Assembly: GCA_024398055.1 (NCBI GenBank) | Contig: CP073749.1 | Span: 4,154,594 to 4,218,593 of the forward strand | From: a bacterium SCSIO 12741 | GTDB taxonomy: Bacteria; Bacteroidota; Bacteroidia; Flavobacteriales_G; Salibacteraceae | Length of the DNA stretch: 64,000 bases | Direction of reading: 5' to 3' | Shown here: piece by piece, positions 45,942 to 54,492 of the stretch | Numbering within the stretch: position 1 is the first letter of the stretch | Layout: every line of letters begins with the position of its first letter | Notes under the pieces: generated by a model | The model's database searches: none | The model's input: only the letters and a program-made list of their open reading frames with translations | What the model was told of the DNA's origin: nothing | Made by a program: the position numbers and the translations under genes

Positions 45942-47105
45942 TTATGCGGTTTCTAATGAAATGGGTGGAAGATCAGAATGCTTTAGATTTTCCAGGGCCT
46001 CTGGAAGATTCCTAAAGGTTTGGAATCCGTCTAAGTCATACATTCCGGAATGGGCGAATATATCTCTCACCGGGCCAATGGCTCCGGTCATGATCAACCT
46101 TTGGTTTTGTGCTCTAAGGTCTTTGACCAACTGCTTCAGCATTTCTAAAGAGGTAGAATCAATGTAGTTAATGGTACCAGCATCAATTAATACCGCTTGA
46201 AGATCATCTCCTTTATGTCGGGCTTTTTCGAGCAGATTTTCTTTGAAGTAGTTGGCATTGGCGAAATAGAGTTGCGAATCGAATCGCATGATAAGGAAAC
46301 GAGGGTCCTGCTCTACTTCTTCAAAACGATCAATGTTTTTGTAAAGTGGACTTCCAGGCATTTTCCCCAATACCGCAAAGTGAGGCTTTACGGTGCGATA
46401 GACCAATAAAACCAGAGACACCAGCACACCTAATAAGATCCCTTCTTTAATGCCCACGGTAAGGGTGATCAGAAAGGTAAAAATCAAAAGACCGAATTCA
46501 TCCTTTCGGGTTTTCCAGAGAGATACTGGATACTTAAAATCAATCAATCCAAAAACAGCCACCATAATAATGGAAGCGAGAATCGCCTTAGGCAAGTAGT
46601 AAAATAAGGGGGTAAAGAATAACAAAGTCAATCCTACCACCACCGCACTAATAACAGCCGCAACTCCTGTTTTAGCACCAGCTTGGTCATTGACCGCAGT
46701 TCGCGAAAAACCACCAGTGGTAGGATAGGATTGAAAAAAGGATCCTACAATATTGGATGTGCCTAAGGCAATGAGCTCTTGGTTTGCATCCACTTTGTAT
46801 TCGGTATGTTTTTGTTCCACCGCTTTAGCCACTGAAATGGCCTCCATAAAGGCGATAAGCGCTAAAGTCATGGCAATGGGAATGAGCTCGGATAAATGCT
46901 CGGTGTCGAGCAAAGGCATGCTAAAAACGGGAAAGCCTGTAGGAATCTCCCCTACAATCCCCACTCCTACTTCGGTAAGATTCAAGAAACTAACGGACAC
47001 GGTTCCCAGAATAACGACCAATAAAGCTGCTGGGACTTTTGGTGCATATTTTTTGGTGAGCTTAATCACAGCGATGCCCCCAATCCGATAACCAGGGTTA
47101 GCCAA
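45942..47105 (-). CDS. SulP-family anion permease, C-terminal part (frameshifted)
   Basis: This frame begins in the middle of a SulP protein and is open from 47105, although its first codons (NPGYRIGG) are a frameshift artefact. It contains the later membrane helices and a C-terminal cytoplasmic STAS domain (VLIDAGTINYIDSTSLEMLKQLV). It joins the frame at 47066-47638: adding one base to the C5 run at 47077-47081 gives IHWLTLVIGLGGIAVIKLTKKY. SulP proteins move sulfate and other anions across the inner membrane. Confidence 0.85.
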   Translation of the reverse strand: MANPGYRIGGIAVIKLTKKYAPKVPAALLVVILGTVSVSFLNLTEVGVGIVGEIPTGFPVFSMPLLDTEHLSELIPIAMTLALIAFMEAISVAKAVEQKHTEYKVDANQELIALGTSNIVGSFFQSYPTTGGFSRTAVNDQAGAKTGVAAVISAVVVGLTLLFFTPLFYYLPKAILASIIMVAVFGLIDFKYPVSLWKTRKDEFGLLIFTFLITLTVGIKEGILLGVLVSLVLLVYRTVKPHFAVLGKMPGSPLYKNIDRFEEVEQDPRFLIMRFDSQLYFANANYFKENLLEKARHKGDDLQAVLIDAGTINYIDSTSLEMLKQLVKDLRAQNQRLIMTGAIGPVRDIFAHSGMYDLDGFQTFRNLPEALENLKHSDLPPISLETA

Positions 47106-47638
47106 TGGATCTGGTCCAATTTCAGAATCGCGTCATATAGTAAGAGATGAATCTGGTTGTTTCGTTCAATATCGGCTCCCAACAGGTGCTTCAATTGATT
47201 TAAACCAATTATGAGGGCAGCCGCAGAAGTAAATCCGCTAATCACAGGCTTGGATAGAAAATTAACCAGGAAGCCGAGCTTAAACAATCCCATGGCCAAT
47301 TGAAGGACTCCCATCATAAAAGCCAGAGTAATGGCCAAGAGAATGTAGTTTTCAGAACCTGCTGCGGCAATAACGGTCAATCCGCTCGCCACCAAAAGAG
47401 AATCCATAGCCACAGGTCCCACGGCCAGCTGGCGAGAAGTACCCAGTATGGCGTAGATAATTTGAGGAATCAATGCGGCATACAGTCCGTAAACGGGCGG
47501 TAATCCGGCAATCATAGCATAGGCCATCCCTTGTGGGATGAGCATGATACCTACGGTTAACCCCGCCGGTAAATCGCCCTGAAACTGGGCCTTTCCGTAA
47601 CCCTTGATCCAGGATAGTATGGGAAGAAATCGATTCAT
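47066..47638 (-). CDS. SulP-family anion permease, N-terminal part (frameshifted)
   Basis: The first 190 residues of a SulP transporter: the signature PQGMAYAMIAGLPPVYGLYAALIP near residue 34 and helices up to IHWLTLVIGLG, after which the frame stops (ASL). The rest is encoded by 45942-47105. The ATG at 47638 is one base after the stop of the YeeE-like gene 47640. With the extra base the full protein is about 565 residues, a normal SulP length. Confidence 0.88.
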   Translation of the reverse strand: MNRFLPILSWIKGYGKAQFQGDLPAGLTVGIMLIPQGMAYAMIAGLPPVYGLYAALIPQIIYAILGTSRQLAVGPVAMDSLLVASGLTVIAAAGSENYILLAITLAFMMGVLQLAMGLFKLGFLVNFLSKPVISGFTSAAALIIGLNQLKHLLGADIERNNQIHLLLYDAILKLDQIHWLTLVIGLGASL

Positions 47639-47639
47639 C

Positions 47640-48053
47640 TTAATGGGGTAATCGGTTTTTGATTATGCCATAAAGAAGGGTCCCCAATAAGGCAAAGGCG
47701 ATAACAATCAAAATGCTTAATGCTCCAGCCCCAACCAAAACATACATCGGCCCTGGACAAGCTCCTGCCAGAGCCCAACCCAGTCCAAAGATGATTCCTC
47801 CAAAAAGGTAACGTGGGATGCTTTTGTTTTTAGGAGCAAAAGAGATCGGAATGCCCGATACGCTCTTGAGGTTCGATTTTTTGATCAGAAACACAATCAG
47901 CATTCCCAAGCTGACTGCCGTGCCGATAATACCGTACATGTGAAACGATTCGAAACGGAACATCTCATAGATTCGAAACCAGGACACGGCCTGAGATTTA
48001 AACATGATCACTCCGAAAAGAACGCCTATTAGTGTATATCTTAAATATCTCAT
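47640..48053 (-). CDS. YeeE/YedE-type membrane transporter, shorter half
   Basis: A 137-residue membrane protein with the conserved motif FGLGWALAGACPGP, the cysteine-bearing signature of the YeeE/YedE (TsuA, thiosulfate uptake) family. It has about four helices and matches the second half of the larger family members; the gene just upstream (48078) encodes the other half with its own cysteine, GGCTSGHA. The two probably form one transporter. 24 bp separate them. Confidence 0.85.
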   Translation of the reverse strand: MRYLRYTLIGVLFGVIMFKSQAVSWFRIYEMFRFESFHMYGIIGTAVSLGMLIVFLIKKSNLKSVSGIPISFAPKNKSIPRYLFGGIIFGLGWALAGACPGPMYVLVGAGALSILIVIAFALLGTLLYGIIKNRLPH

Positions 48054-48077
48054 TGTGATGCGATAAGAGTTCTTTGA

Positions 48078-48635
48078 TTAAAGGATTACAGGTAACAATA
48101 AATGGGTCATTATAAGGCCGCCTACGAAGAAGCCAATAACAGCTACCAACGAAGGCCACTGGAGGTTACTCAGTCCGCTAATGGCGTGTCCTGAAGTACA
48201 TCCACCAGCGTAGCGAGCACCAAAACCAACCAATAGTCCACCGATGGCCAAAATCAAAAAGCCTTTTAAGCTCAATACGGCGTCCCATCCGTAAAGCTCA
48301 GCTGGCACATATTGACTGCCTGGTGTATTGAATCCGAGTTCCCGCAGGGATTCAATGGTGGTAGGATTTAGATCGATGGTTTGATCAGGAGTTAAGAAAG
48401 TGTGGGCCAGAAAGCCTCCAACCATGGCTCCCAAAACAACCATAAGGTTCCAGCGCTGAGACTTCCAGTCAAACTTGAAAAAATCGGCGACGGCCCCTGC
48501 TCCACCCATCGAACATACCGTTCGAAGATTGGATGACATACCAAAGTTTTTTCCCTCGTAGATCAAAAGAAACATGACCAGCGTGATCAATGGGCCCGAG
48601 ACATACCAGGGCCAGGGATTCAAAATAAAATCCAT
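48078..48635 (-). CDS. YeeE/YedE-type membrane transporter, longer half
   Basis: From the ATG at 48635 this is 185 residues. Membrane helices and the family motif GFGARYAGGCTSGHAISGLS near residue 140. The family moves thiosulfate or related sulfur species through a cysteine relay. It lies 13 bp after the stress-protein gene. Together with the following short YeeE gene this is the usual two-gene Bacteroidota arrangement. Confidence 0.85.
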   Translation of the reverse strand: MDFILNPWPWYVSGPLITLVMFLLIYEGKNFGMSSNLRTVCSMGGAGAVADFFKFDWKSQRWNLMVVLGAMVGGFLAHTFLTPDQTIDLNPTTIESLRELGFNTPGSQYVPAELYGWDAVLSLKGFLILAIGGLLVGFGARYAGGCTSGHAISGLSNLQWPSLVAVIGFFVGGLIMTHLLLPVIL

Positions 48636-48648
48636 GTGATGCGAATAA

Positions 48649-49479
48649 TTAGTAAATAAAGAGTGGCGCAAAAACGTGATTAGCCACTGCGGTTTTTAAA
48701 TCTTTGGGGTAAATCCAGGAAAGGGAATCACGGTGCAGCTCAGAAACCACAATCATCTGAAGGTTATCCTCCAAAAGATGCTGGGTCAATTTGCTTTCGT
48801 CACTTCCACTCTCGTTGAGCACATGAAGCACTACTCGTTTGAGTTCATTATCCTGGGCAAACTTTTCCATCCGCTTCCGATAGGTTTCAGCATCCGCTCC
48901 ACCAGAACCATGCATAATCTTGTAAAGATGAACCTCCGCTCCGAAGGCATCGGCCATTATTCGAACCTGGCGCACATTCTTGGAATGGTCTTCTTCGAAA
49001 TCATCAAATAGGCCTATTCGCTCAATGGTATGATCACCCGAACGATCACATTTCAGGCTCAATACTGGAATGTCAACCGATTTAATCATCCTTTCCAAAG
49101 TGGTATTGATGAAGAAGTCCTCATAGAACTTAGTTGGATGAGCACCCATAAATAGAGCGTCAAAGTTTTCGTTTCGGAGCTTGTAAGCCACAATCTTATC
49201 CAACTGACCGATCAGCACAGAAACCTTCTTTATCACCGGGCTCTTAGAATAGGCTTGAGACTTTTCTCGAGCCTTCGCCTGTTGGGCGTATAGCTGGGAT
49301 AAATCGATATCAGAACAATAATCGGTAATGGAGCCGTCGTCCTTTAAAGGCACTTCGGAATAGGAACTAACCACGTGGAGTAATTCTACTTCCAGGGGTT
49401 CTTTTTCATGGATACGCTCTGCAAACTGATTCACGTACGAATCGGTCTCAGAGAACTTAGTAAGCATAAGTACTTTCAT
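48649..49479 (-). CDS. Universal stress protein (two UspA-like halves)
   Basis: A 276-residue cytoplasmic protein with tandem UspA-like domains. The first starts MKVLMLTKFSETDSYVNQFAERI and ends near LSLKCDRS; the second starts with HTIERIGLFDDFEEDHSKNV and ends near VFAPLFIY. UspA proteins respond to stress and often bind ATP; a clear glycine-rich ATP loop is not visible here. First gene of the block of transporters after the regulator, with its own promoter in the 111-bp gap upstream. Confidence 0.8.
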   Translation of the reverse strand: MKVLMLTKFSETDSYVNQFAERIHEKEPLEVELLHVVSSYSEVPLKDDGSITDYCSDIDLSQLYAQQAKAREKSQAYSKSPVIKKVSVLIGQLDKIVAYKLRNENFDALFMGAHPTKFYEDFFINTTLERMIKSVDIPVLSLKCDRSGDHTIERIGLFDDFEEDHSKNVRQVRIMADAFGAEVHLYKIMHGSGGADAETYRKRMEKFAQDNELKRVVLHVLNESGSDESKLTQHLLEDNLQMIVVSELHRDSLSWIYPKDLKTAVANHVFAPLFIY

Positions 49480-49519
49480 CTGATCTGAAATAAATGGAGA
49501 ATGTTCCCGAATTCAGATG

Positions 49520-49568
49520 CAAATGGACAAAACTCAGCTGGCTTTATCAGCTACTTAGGTTACACAAG
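49520..49568 (-). promoter_or_regulatory. Stress-protein gene promoter: -7 box plus upstream activator-type motif
   Basis: On the minus strand the motif CTTGTGTAACCTAAGTAGCTG (49568-49548) shares 17 of 21 positions with the one upstream of the CstB-like gene. Its CTTGTGTAAC core lies 31 bases upstream of TCCATTTG (49527-49520), a one-mismatch -7 box; the CstB-like promoter has the same 31-base spacing. Confidence 0.55.
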
Positions 49569-49590
49569 TGGCCGGAGGGCCCAGTATTAC

Positions 49591-50226
49591 TTAGAAATGC
49601 AATACCTCTACCTTGTTGCGGTGAAGTTTGATTTCACCTTCTTTTTCCAGTTTTTTAAGTAATCTGGATACGACAACCCGACTGGTGTTTAGCTCGTAAG
49701 CAATTTTCTGATGGGTTAATGATAACTCGGCTGTAGAGTTGATCATTACACTATTCTTCAGGTATTTGGTCAGGCGCTCTTGAAGGTTTAGAAAGGCCAG
49801 GTCGTCGATGGCTTCGAGCATTTCGTTTAAACGGTTGTTGTAGCTTTCAAATACAAAATCGCGCCAAGATTTATACGTCAACCACTCCTCCATTTTGCTG
49901 GTAGGTACCACGAGCAATTTAACCTCCGTTTCAGCCACGGCCTTGATGTTGCTCTTCTTGTGATTTACGCAGCAAGTGAGGGTCATCGCACAAGTGTCTC
50001 CCGGTTCTAAATAATACAACAACACCTCATTACCATCATCATCTGCCTTGAGGATTTTGATGGCTCCTTCTAGCATGATGGGCATATTTTTGAGGTAATC
50101 TCCTATGTCGATTAATACTTCATCGCGTTTTACCTCTTTATAGGTGCCACAGGCATCCATATCATTGAGCAGCTCTTGCTCGAAAAGGTAACTAAAACGC
50201 TGTTGGAGTATTTCTTTCATGCTCAT
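49591..50226 (-). CDS. Crp/Fnr-family transcriptional regulator
   Basis: About 211 residues from the ATG at 50226 (or 50220; the frame extends to 50253). An N-terminal cyclic-nucleotide-binding-type barrel (VLIDIGDYLKNMPIMLEGAIKIL) and a C-terminal HTH (LTHQKIAYELNTSRVVVSRLLKKLEKEG). Cysteines in MTLTCCVNHKKSN and at the N-terminal CGTYKEV could sense redox or sulfur species, but no classic Fnr Fe-S pattern is visible. As the upstream gene of the sulfur cluster it is the candidate regulator of the two matching promoters. Confidence 0.88.
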   Translation of the reverse strand: MSMKEILQQRFSYLFEQELLNDMDACGTYKEVKRDEVLIDIGDYLKNMPIMLEGAIKILKADDDGNEVLLYYLEPGDTCAMTLTCCVNHKKSNIKAVAETEVKLLVVPTSKMEEWLTYKSWRDFVFESYNNRLNEMLEAIDDLAFLNLQERLTKYLKNSVMINSTAELSLTHQKIAYELNTSRVVVSRLLKKLEKEGEIKLHRNKVEVLHF

Positions 50227-50412
50227 AGGAAAAATGTTTGAATGCTTCGGCAAAATTAGGAAATAACGGCTGGTATGGAATGAATGGATTCACAGTAAAC
50301 CTCCACAACGGAGTAGAAAAGGAAGAGTCGTTTAACTCCAAATTTTAACTACTTGAGAATCAAAAATAATCCTCCGATATGGAGGGTAAAAAAGAAATAT
50401 CGTTTGTTAGGC

Positions 50413-50961
50413 TTAATTCGCAGCAGGCTGTTGTTGCTGCTGCATCTTGTCTTTGTTGGCCAAAATTTGATTAGCCGTTTGAATGAACTTCACCTCTTCT
50501 TGACCGGGTTGACTGCCGCTTGGATAACCCAAGTTGCCAAAAGGAGTAATTTGGTAAGACTTCGCTTCTTCGTTGTAGCTCATATCAAAAATCCAGATGG
50601 TAGGAAAACCACGTGGCTGAAAAAAGTTTTTGAGCTCTCTGTTTTGAGCGGCCAATTCTGGCGGAAGCTGCTTTCTTCTTGGGTAATCCAATTCGAGTAG
50701 AATCACATTTTCGTTGGCCCATGCAACAAAGGCAGGTTTTCTAAACACATTTGCCTGCAGCTTCATGCACCATCCGCACCAGTCACTTCCAGTGAAGAAA
50801 GCAAAAATGGGCTTATCCGTCTTTTTAGATTCAGCCTGGGCCTCTTCAAGCTTCACATACCAATGCAAGGATTCTTCATTATTAGGAGCGGCCTGCGATG
50901 AGGCAGTCAAACTTCCAAAGGTTAACGTGAGGGTGGTAAGAATAAGGATAAACGGTTTCAT
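50413..50961 (-). CDS. Exported thioredoxin-like protein
   Basis: A 182-residue protein with a signal peptide (LILTTLTLTFGSLTASSQA) and a thioredoxin fold carrying the redox motif DWCGWCMKL near residue 60, then the cis-Pro strand RGFPTIWIFD. Gln-rich C-terminus (KMQQQQQPAAN). Periplasmic disulfide or thiol chemistry is expected. It lies 160 bp upstream of the Crp/Fnr gene on the same strand, so it could be part of the sulfur locus or independent. Confidence 0.8.
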   Translation of the reverse strand: MKPFILILTTLTLTFGSLTASSQAAPNNEESLHWYVKLEEAQAESKKTDKPIFAFFTGSDWCGWCMKLQANVFRKPAFVAWANENVILLELDYPRRKQLPPELAAQNRELKNFFQPRGFPTIWIFDMSYNEEAKSYQITPFGNLGYPSGSQPGQEEVKFIQTANQILANKDKMQQQQQPAAN

Positions 50962-51103
50962 GCTCTACAATCTTTTTTCAAACCTATAAAAGTACCGAAT
51001 GTTTTAACGCGCTACCGCATTTTAACACTGCAATAACAAAGTTGTTTGGCTGACTTGTAAAATGAAAAGCCTTTTACTTCTGTGGTTTTGCCTTCTTTCG
51101 GCT

Positions 51104-51403
51104 TTAACACAGACCGTTGTCTATTGCAAACCGGACTAGGCCGGTGGCGTTGTTTACGGGGAGCTTGGCGATTAGTTTTTTTCGATGTGTTTTAACGGTA
51201 TGTTCGGATATGAAAAGTGATTCTGCAATTTCAGCGGTTGTTTTGCCCTTGCATATTTCTTGAAGAACATCCAGTTCCCTTTCGGTTAGTGAGTAGCGGG
51301 AAGATTGTTCCGTTTCGGAAGGAGTGTTAAGCCTATGAAGCAGTGATTCGGCAGCCTCTGGCGACATGAATACTTTTCCTTCTGCCACTTCTCTTACGGC
51401 CAA
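51104..51403 (-). CDS. LuxR-type response regulator, C-terminal half (frameshifted)
   Basis: This frame contains the end of the receiver domain and the LuxR-type HTH (LTERELDVLQEICKGKTTAEIAESL). It is the downstream half of the gene starting at 51747. Adding one base at the C3 run 51448-51450 gives NSGAHGYVLKTAAGSKILKLAVREVAEGKV, a perfect receiver C-terminus. With it, the full protein is about 214 residues. Confidence 0.88.
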   Translation of the reverse strand: MAVREVAEGKVFMSPEAAESLLHRLNTPSETEQSSRYSLTERELDVLQEICKGKTTAEIAESLFISEHTVKTHRKKLIAKLPVNNATGLVRFAIDNGLC

Positions 51404-51405
51404 TT

Positions 51406-51747
51406 TTAGGATTTTGCTGCCAGCAGTTTTGAGGACATAGCCATGTGCCCAGAGTTTAAGGCGGTTTGAATAAACTCACTTTCGGGATGAGTAGACAAGA
51501 TGAGAATTCGGATATGAGGATGCTTTTCTTTCAATTTGCGAGCGATTTCCAGCCCATTTTCACCGGGTAACTGAATATCAAGAAGTATCAAATTCGGACT
51601 CACCCGATTGAGTAACCTAAAAAGGGATTTGGAATCTGAGGCCTCACCGATGCAGTTTAGATCCTTCTCTTCCTCCAGCAGTGCCTTAAGGCCTTCCCTA
51701 AAAACCTGGTGATCGTCCACCAGGACTATTTGAATCCTATCATTCAT
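51406..51747 (-). CDS. LuxR-type response regulator, N-terminal half (frameshifted)
   Basis: The receiver domain up to ALNSG, with the phosphoacceptor Asp in LILLDIQLPGENG; after that the frame is wrong (HMAMSSKLLAAKS). The ATG overlaps the stop of the sensor kinase gene by 8 bp, so the two are one operon. The DNA-binding half continues in 51104-51403. Confidence 0.88.
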   Translation of the reverse strand: MNDRIQIVLVDDHQVFREGLKALLEEEKDLNCIGEASDSKSLFRLLNRVSPNLILLDIQLPGENGLEIARKLKEKHPHIRILILSTHPESEFIQTALNSGHMAMSSKLLAAKS

Positions 51748-53713
51748 CGTTTTTCACTTGTTTTAGGGGAATTCTAAGGCGTACCTCTACCCCATTTCCA
51801 GGTTCACTTTTAAGGGTTAGTGTTCCATTTAACACTTGTGTTCTTGAGCGAATATTGGTTAATCCGATTCCACTTTCCGGATCGTCTTGGTCAAATCCTT
51901 TTCCATTGTCCTTGATCTCCAGAATCACTTCCTTCTCTTTTTGAATCAAGGTAAGCTTGATGAAACTGGCCTGGGCATGTTTGATCACATTGGTAGTCAA
52001 TTCTTGAATAATTCGAAACAGCGAAGTCTCCAAGTTTTTTTCCAGCGGTTTTTCCCAACCCGCAGTGATCAATTGAACCTTAATTTTCCCCGATGATTCT
52101 AAAGCATCACAGAGGTTTTCAACCGCTTTAACAAATCCAAATTGATTGAGCACTCCCGATTGCATATTGTGAGAGATGCGCCTCACCTCGGAGGTAGTTT
52201 CATCGAGGAGGTAATCCATTTTGGTCAATACTTCATCCGGCATTTGAGGATGTTTTTCCAATCGGTCATGCAATCGGTCGTATTGGAGGCGCAGTGTCGC
52301 CAGCAAGTTTCCCAAACTATCGTGGAGTTCAGAAGCCATTCGTTTACGTTCCTTTTCTTGCCCATTGAGCATGGCCCGGGCCCCATTGAGTGAAATCTCC
52401 TGATCTTTTTTGAGGAGTCGTTCTTCATCCAATCGGATACGGGTTTGTTGCCTTTGATAAAACAGCCAAAATGCTATTCCTGAAATTAGGAGCAAAAGCC
52501 CCAAGGATGCACCAATAAGCGCCATGAGGTGGTTTTCCTTCCTCTGTTGGGCATTTCTTTGAGCAGCCAATTCGAGGTCCTTCCTGCTCTTTTGCAATTC
52601 AAACTCCGATTCTAATTCGGCCTTTTGTTGATTTTTTTCTAACGTAAATAGAGAATCGCGTACCTCGGTATAGCGCCTCATAAGCTCAAAGGCATATTCA
52701 GATTCATTTTGTTGGTGATAGAATTCGGCAATTTGAGGCAACAATTCCCGAATGAGCCAGGCCAGGTTATTGGCTTCGGCCAGTTCTATCGCTTGCTCAA
52801 AACAAGATTTTGCGGAATCCATTTGCTTCTTTAGTTCATAATTGCGGCCAAGATTGAACCAGGTTTCCATTTGAGCTCCGGGTAATTCAAGCTTTTGGTA
52901 ATTGCTCAATGCGATCCGAAATTGACGTTCTGCGTTTCCCAAATCGCCAAGTTCCTGATATACATTCCCCTTATTGATCGCATGCATAGCTTCCTTTTGA
53001 AGGCTGCCTTCCTCATGCCAGTATGCACTTGCCAATTCCAGAAAGTAAATGGCACTGTCTAATTGATTGCGGTAATAGTAGTAATTAGACATGTTGGTTT
53101 GCAGTTCAGCTAAATGCGGTTGAAATTTTCCACGTTCGGCTATCTCAAGGCCCTTTTGGAAATAGTTTTTCGCCATTTCCCATTCTTTAGCTTCAAGCTG
53201 AAACAATCCATATCCATTATAGGCCCGGGCCAGGTGCAAACTATCTCCGTGATTTTCCAAATAAGTAAGCACGGCTACCCACTCCTTCATGCCTTCTGAA
53301 AACTCTCGCAACATCCGGTAGCACAGGGCTATTTGCTGTCGCACATTGGTTGCTCCCAAACTATCACCTTGTTGGTAGCGTAGGTTCGCACAATGGCGAA
53401 AGTGATTCAAGGCCTCCTCCACTCGGTCAAACCGTAAGGAAAGTGTCCCCAACCGGGATTCAGCATCAGCCAATCCTTTGGTGTATTTGTGTTTTTCGGA
53501 TAAGACCAAGGCCCAATTCGCATAGTCGAGCCCTTTTTGTGGTTCATCATTGCGGCTCTTCCACGCCCATTCGTTTAAGGTATCTACACGTTGATCAATT
53601 TGTGAGGGGAAGTGCTGGAGCGAAAGGACACTATCTCGAATATCCTTCTGCAAGGCATAAGCCTGAAGAAAAACCAAGAGTATAATAAGGGTGGCTGACA
53701 GCTTTCGCTTCAT
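51740..53713 (-). CDS. TPR-containing sensor histidine kinase
   Basis: A 657-residue kinase. A signal peptide (LSATLIILLVFLQAYALQ) leads to TPR units from residues 70 to 345 in the periplasm. A membrane helix follows near residue 395 (LMALIGASLGLLLLISGIAFWLF), then a HisKA_3 box (ASELHDSLGNLLATL) and an HATPase domain (IQELTTNVIKHAQASF ... DNGKGFDQ). The TPR segment likely senses a periplasmic protein. The cognate regulator overlaps at the 3' end. Confidence 0.9.
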   Translation of the reverse strand: MKRKLSATLIILLVFLQAYALQKDIRDSVLSLQHFPSQIDQRVDTLNEWAWKSRNDEPQKGLDYANWALVLSEKHKYTKGLADAESRLGTLSLRFDRVEEALNHFRHCANLRYQQGDSLGATNVRQQIALCYRMLREFSEGMKEWVAVLTYLENHGDSLHLARAYNGYGLFQLEAKEWEMAKNYFQKGLEIAERGKFQPHLAELQTNMSNYYYYRNQLDSAIYFLELASAYWHEEGSLQKEAMHAINKGNVYQELGDLGNAERQFRIALSNYQKLELPGAQMETWFNLGRNYELKKQMDSAKSCFEQAIELAEANNLAWLIRELLPQIAEFYHQQNESEYAFELMRRYTEVRDSLFTLEKNQQKAELESEFELQKSRKDLELAAQRNAQQRKENHLMALIGASLGLLLLISGIAFWLFYQRQQTRIRLDEERLLKKDQEISLNGARAMLNGQEKERKRMASELHDSLGNLLATLRLQYDRLHDRLEKHPQMPDEVLTKMDYLLDETTSEVRRISHNMQSGVLNQFGFVKAVENLCDALESSGKIKVQLITAGWEKPLEKNLETSLFRIIQELTTNVIKHAQASFIKLTLIQKEKEVILEIKDNGKGFDQDDPESGIGLTNIRSRTQVLNGTLTLKSEPGNGVEVRLRIPLKQVKNDE

Positions 53714-53740
53714 CCACCCAAATTATAAAAATCGGATCAA

Positions 53741-54490
53741 TCAGTGAGTAGCGCAGCCCTTAAAGGGTAAGGATGATTTCCAATCGGATTCTTCCATAAA
53801 AAACCAGGAAGTGGGTTTAACGTCGGAGTTTGCTTCTCTTAGTTTTCCCTTACCCTTGGGATTGCCATCATGAATACTGGTAATAACCACTTTATCATCT
53901 TCTTCTGAATCATTGGTTCCAATGGTCTCCTCCAATTGATCATGGGCATAGTCTCCTGAACTTCCTGGGGTGCTTAAGGTAATGTCTGCGTCGTATTCAT
54001 AGAGATCTTCAGAGGTATTAGCCAAGGTCAATTGAACCGATTCCTGCTTGGTGTCATCCCAAATCATCACACTGATGTGATGGTGAGTTTCGGATTGAAT
54101 TTTGGTCAGGTAGCAATGAGGAGACAAAGAACTGATCGGCTGGTCATCCATGTCATCGTAGTTTAAGATCACATAATGCTGATCCTCCCATTCAGAATTG
54201 CCCGCTTCTTTTGTACGGACGATGATTTGAACTTCCAATTCATGGGAAGAGTTTTTGGAGTAATCGTCTGAGAAAACCACTCTGTTTTCAGTGAGTCCCT
54301 GGGGATCCTCTACCAATTCCAAGTAAATGATTCTTCGGATTTCCGGAGAGGTCGGAAAAACAATTTTAGCGTCATAATTGTACTTCTTAGCCGGATCTAA
54401 TGGTACTATGACCTGCAAATTCATCAAAGCTGAAGAAGATTCCTGGGTAATGTACCCATGTGGTCGAAGATATTTTTCAAAACTTGCCAT
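53741..54490 (-). CDS. Hypothetical protein, third gene of the protease operon
   Basis: A 249-residue protein without signal peptide or membrane segments. It appears beta-rich (MNLQVIVPLDPAKKYNYDAKIVF, LEVQIIVRTKEAG, HHISVMIWDD), with an acidic, Ser/Gly-rich stretch near residues 170-205 and the ending FKGCATH. No known domain. The ATG lies 2 bp after the stop of the serine protease gene, so the two are translated together; it may be a chaperone, inhibitor or partner of the two proteases. Confidence 0.6.
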   Translation of the reverse strand: MASFEKYLRPHGYITQESSSALMNLQVIVPLDPAKKYNYDAKIVFPTSPEIRRIIYLELVEDPQGLTENRVVFSDDYSKNSSHELEVQIIVRTKEAGNSEWEDQHYVILNYDDMDDQPISSLSPHCYLTKIQSETHHHISVMIWDDTKQESVQLTLANTSEDLYEYDADITLSTPGSSGDYAHDQLEETIGTNDSEEDDKVVITSIHDGNPKGKGKLREANSDVKPTSWFFMEESDWKSSLPFKGCATH

Positions 54491-54492
54491 AA

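Noticed and set aside
14606-51450. Programmed -1 ribosomal frameshifting as explanation of the split genes
   Set aside because: No slippery heptamer with downstream pseudoknot was visible, and the genes are unrelated. A missing base in G/C runs is simpler.
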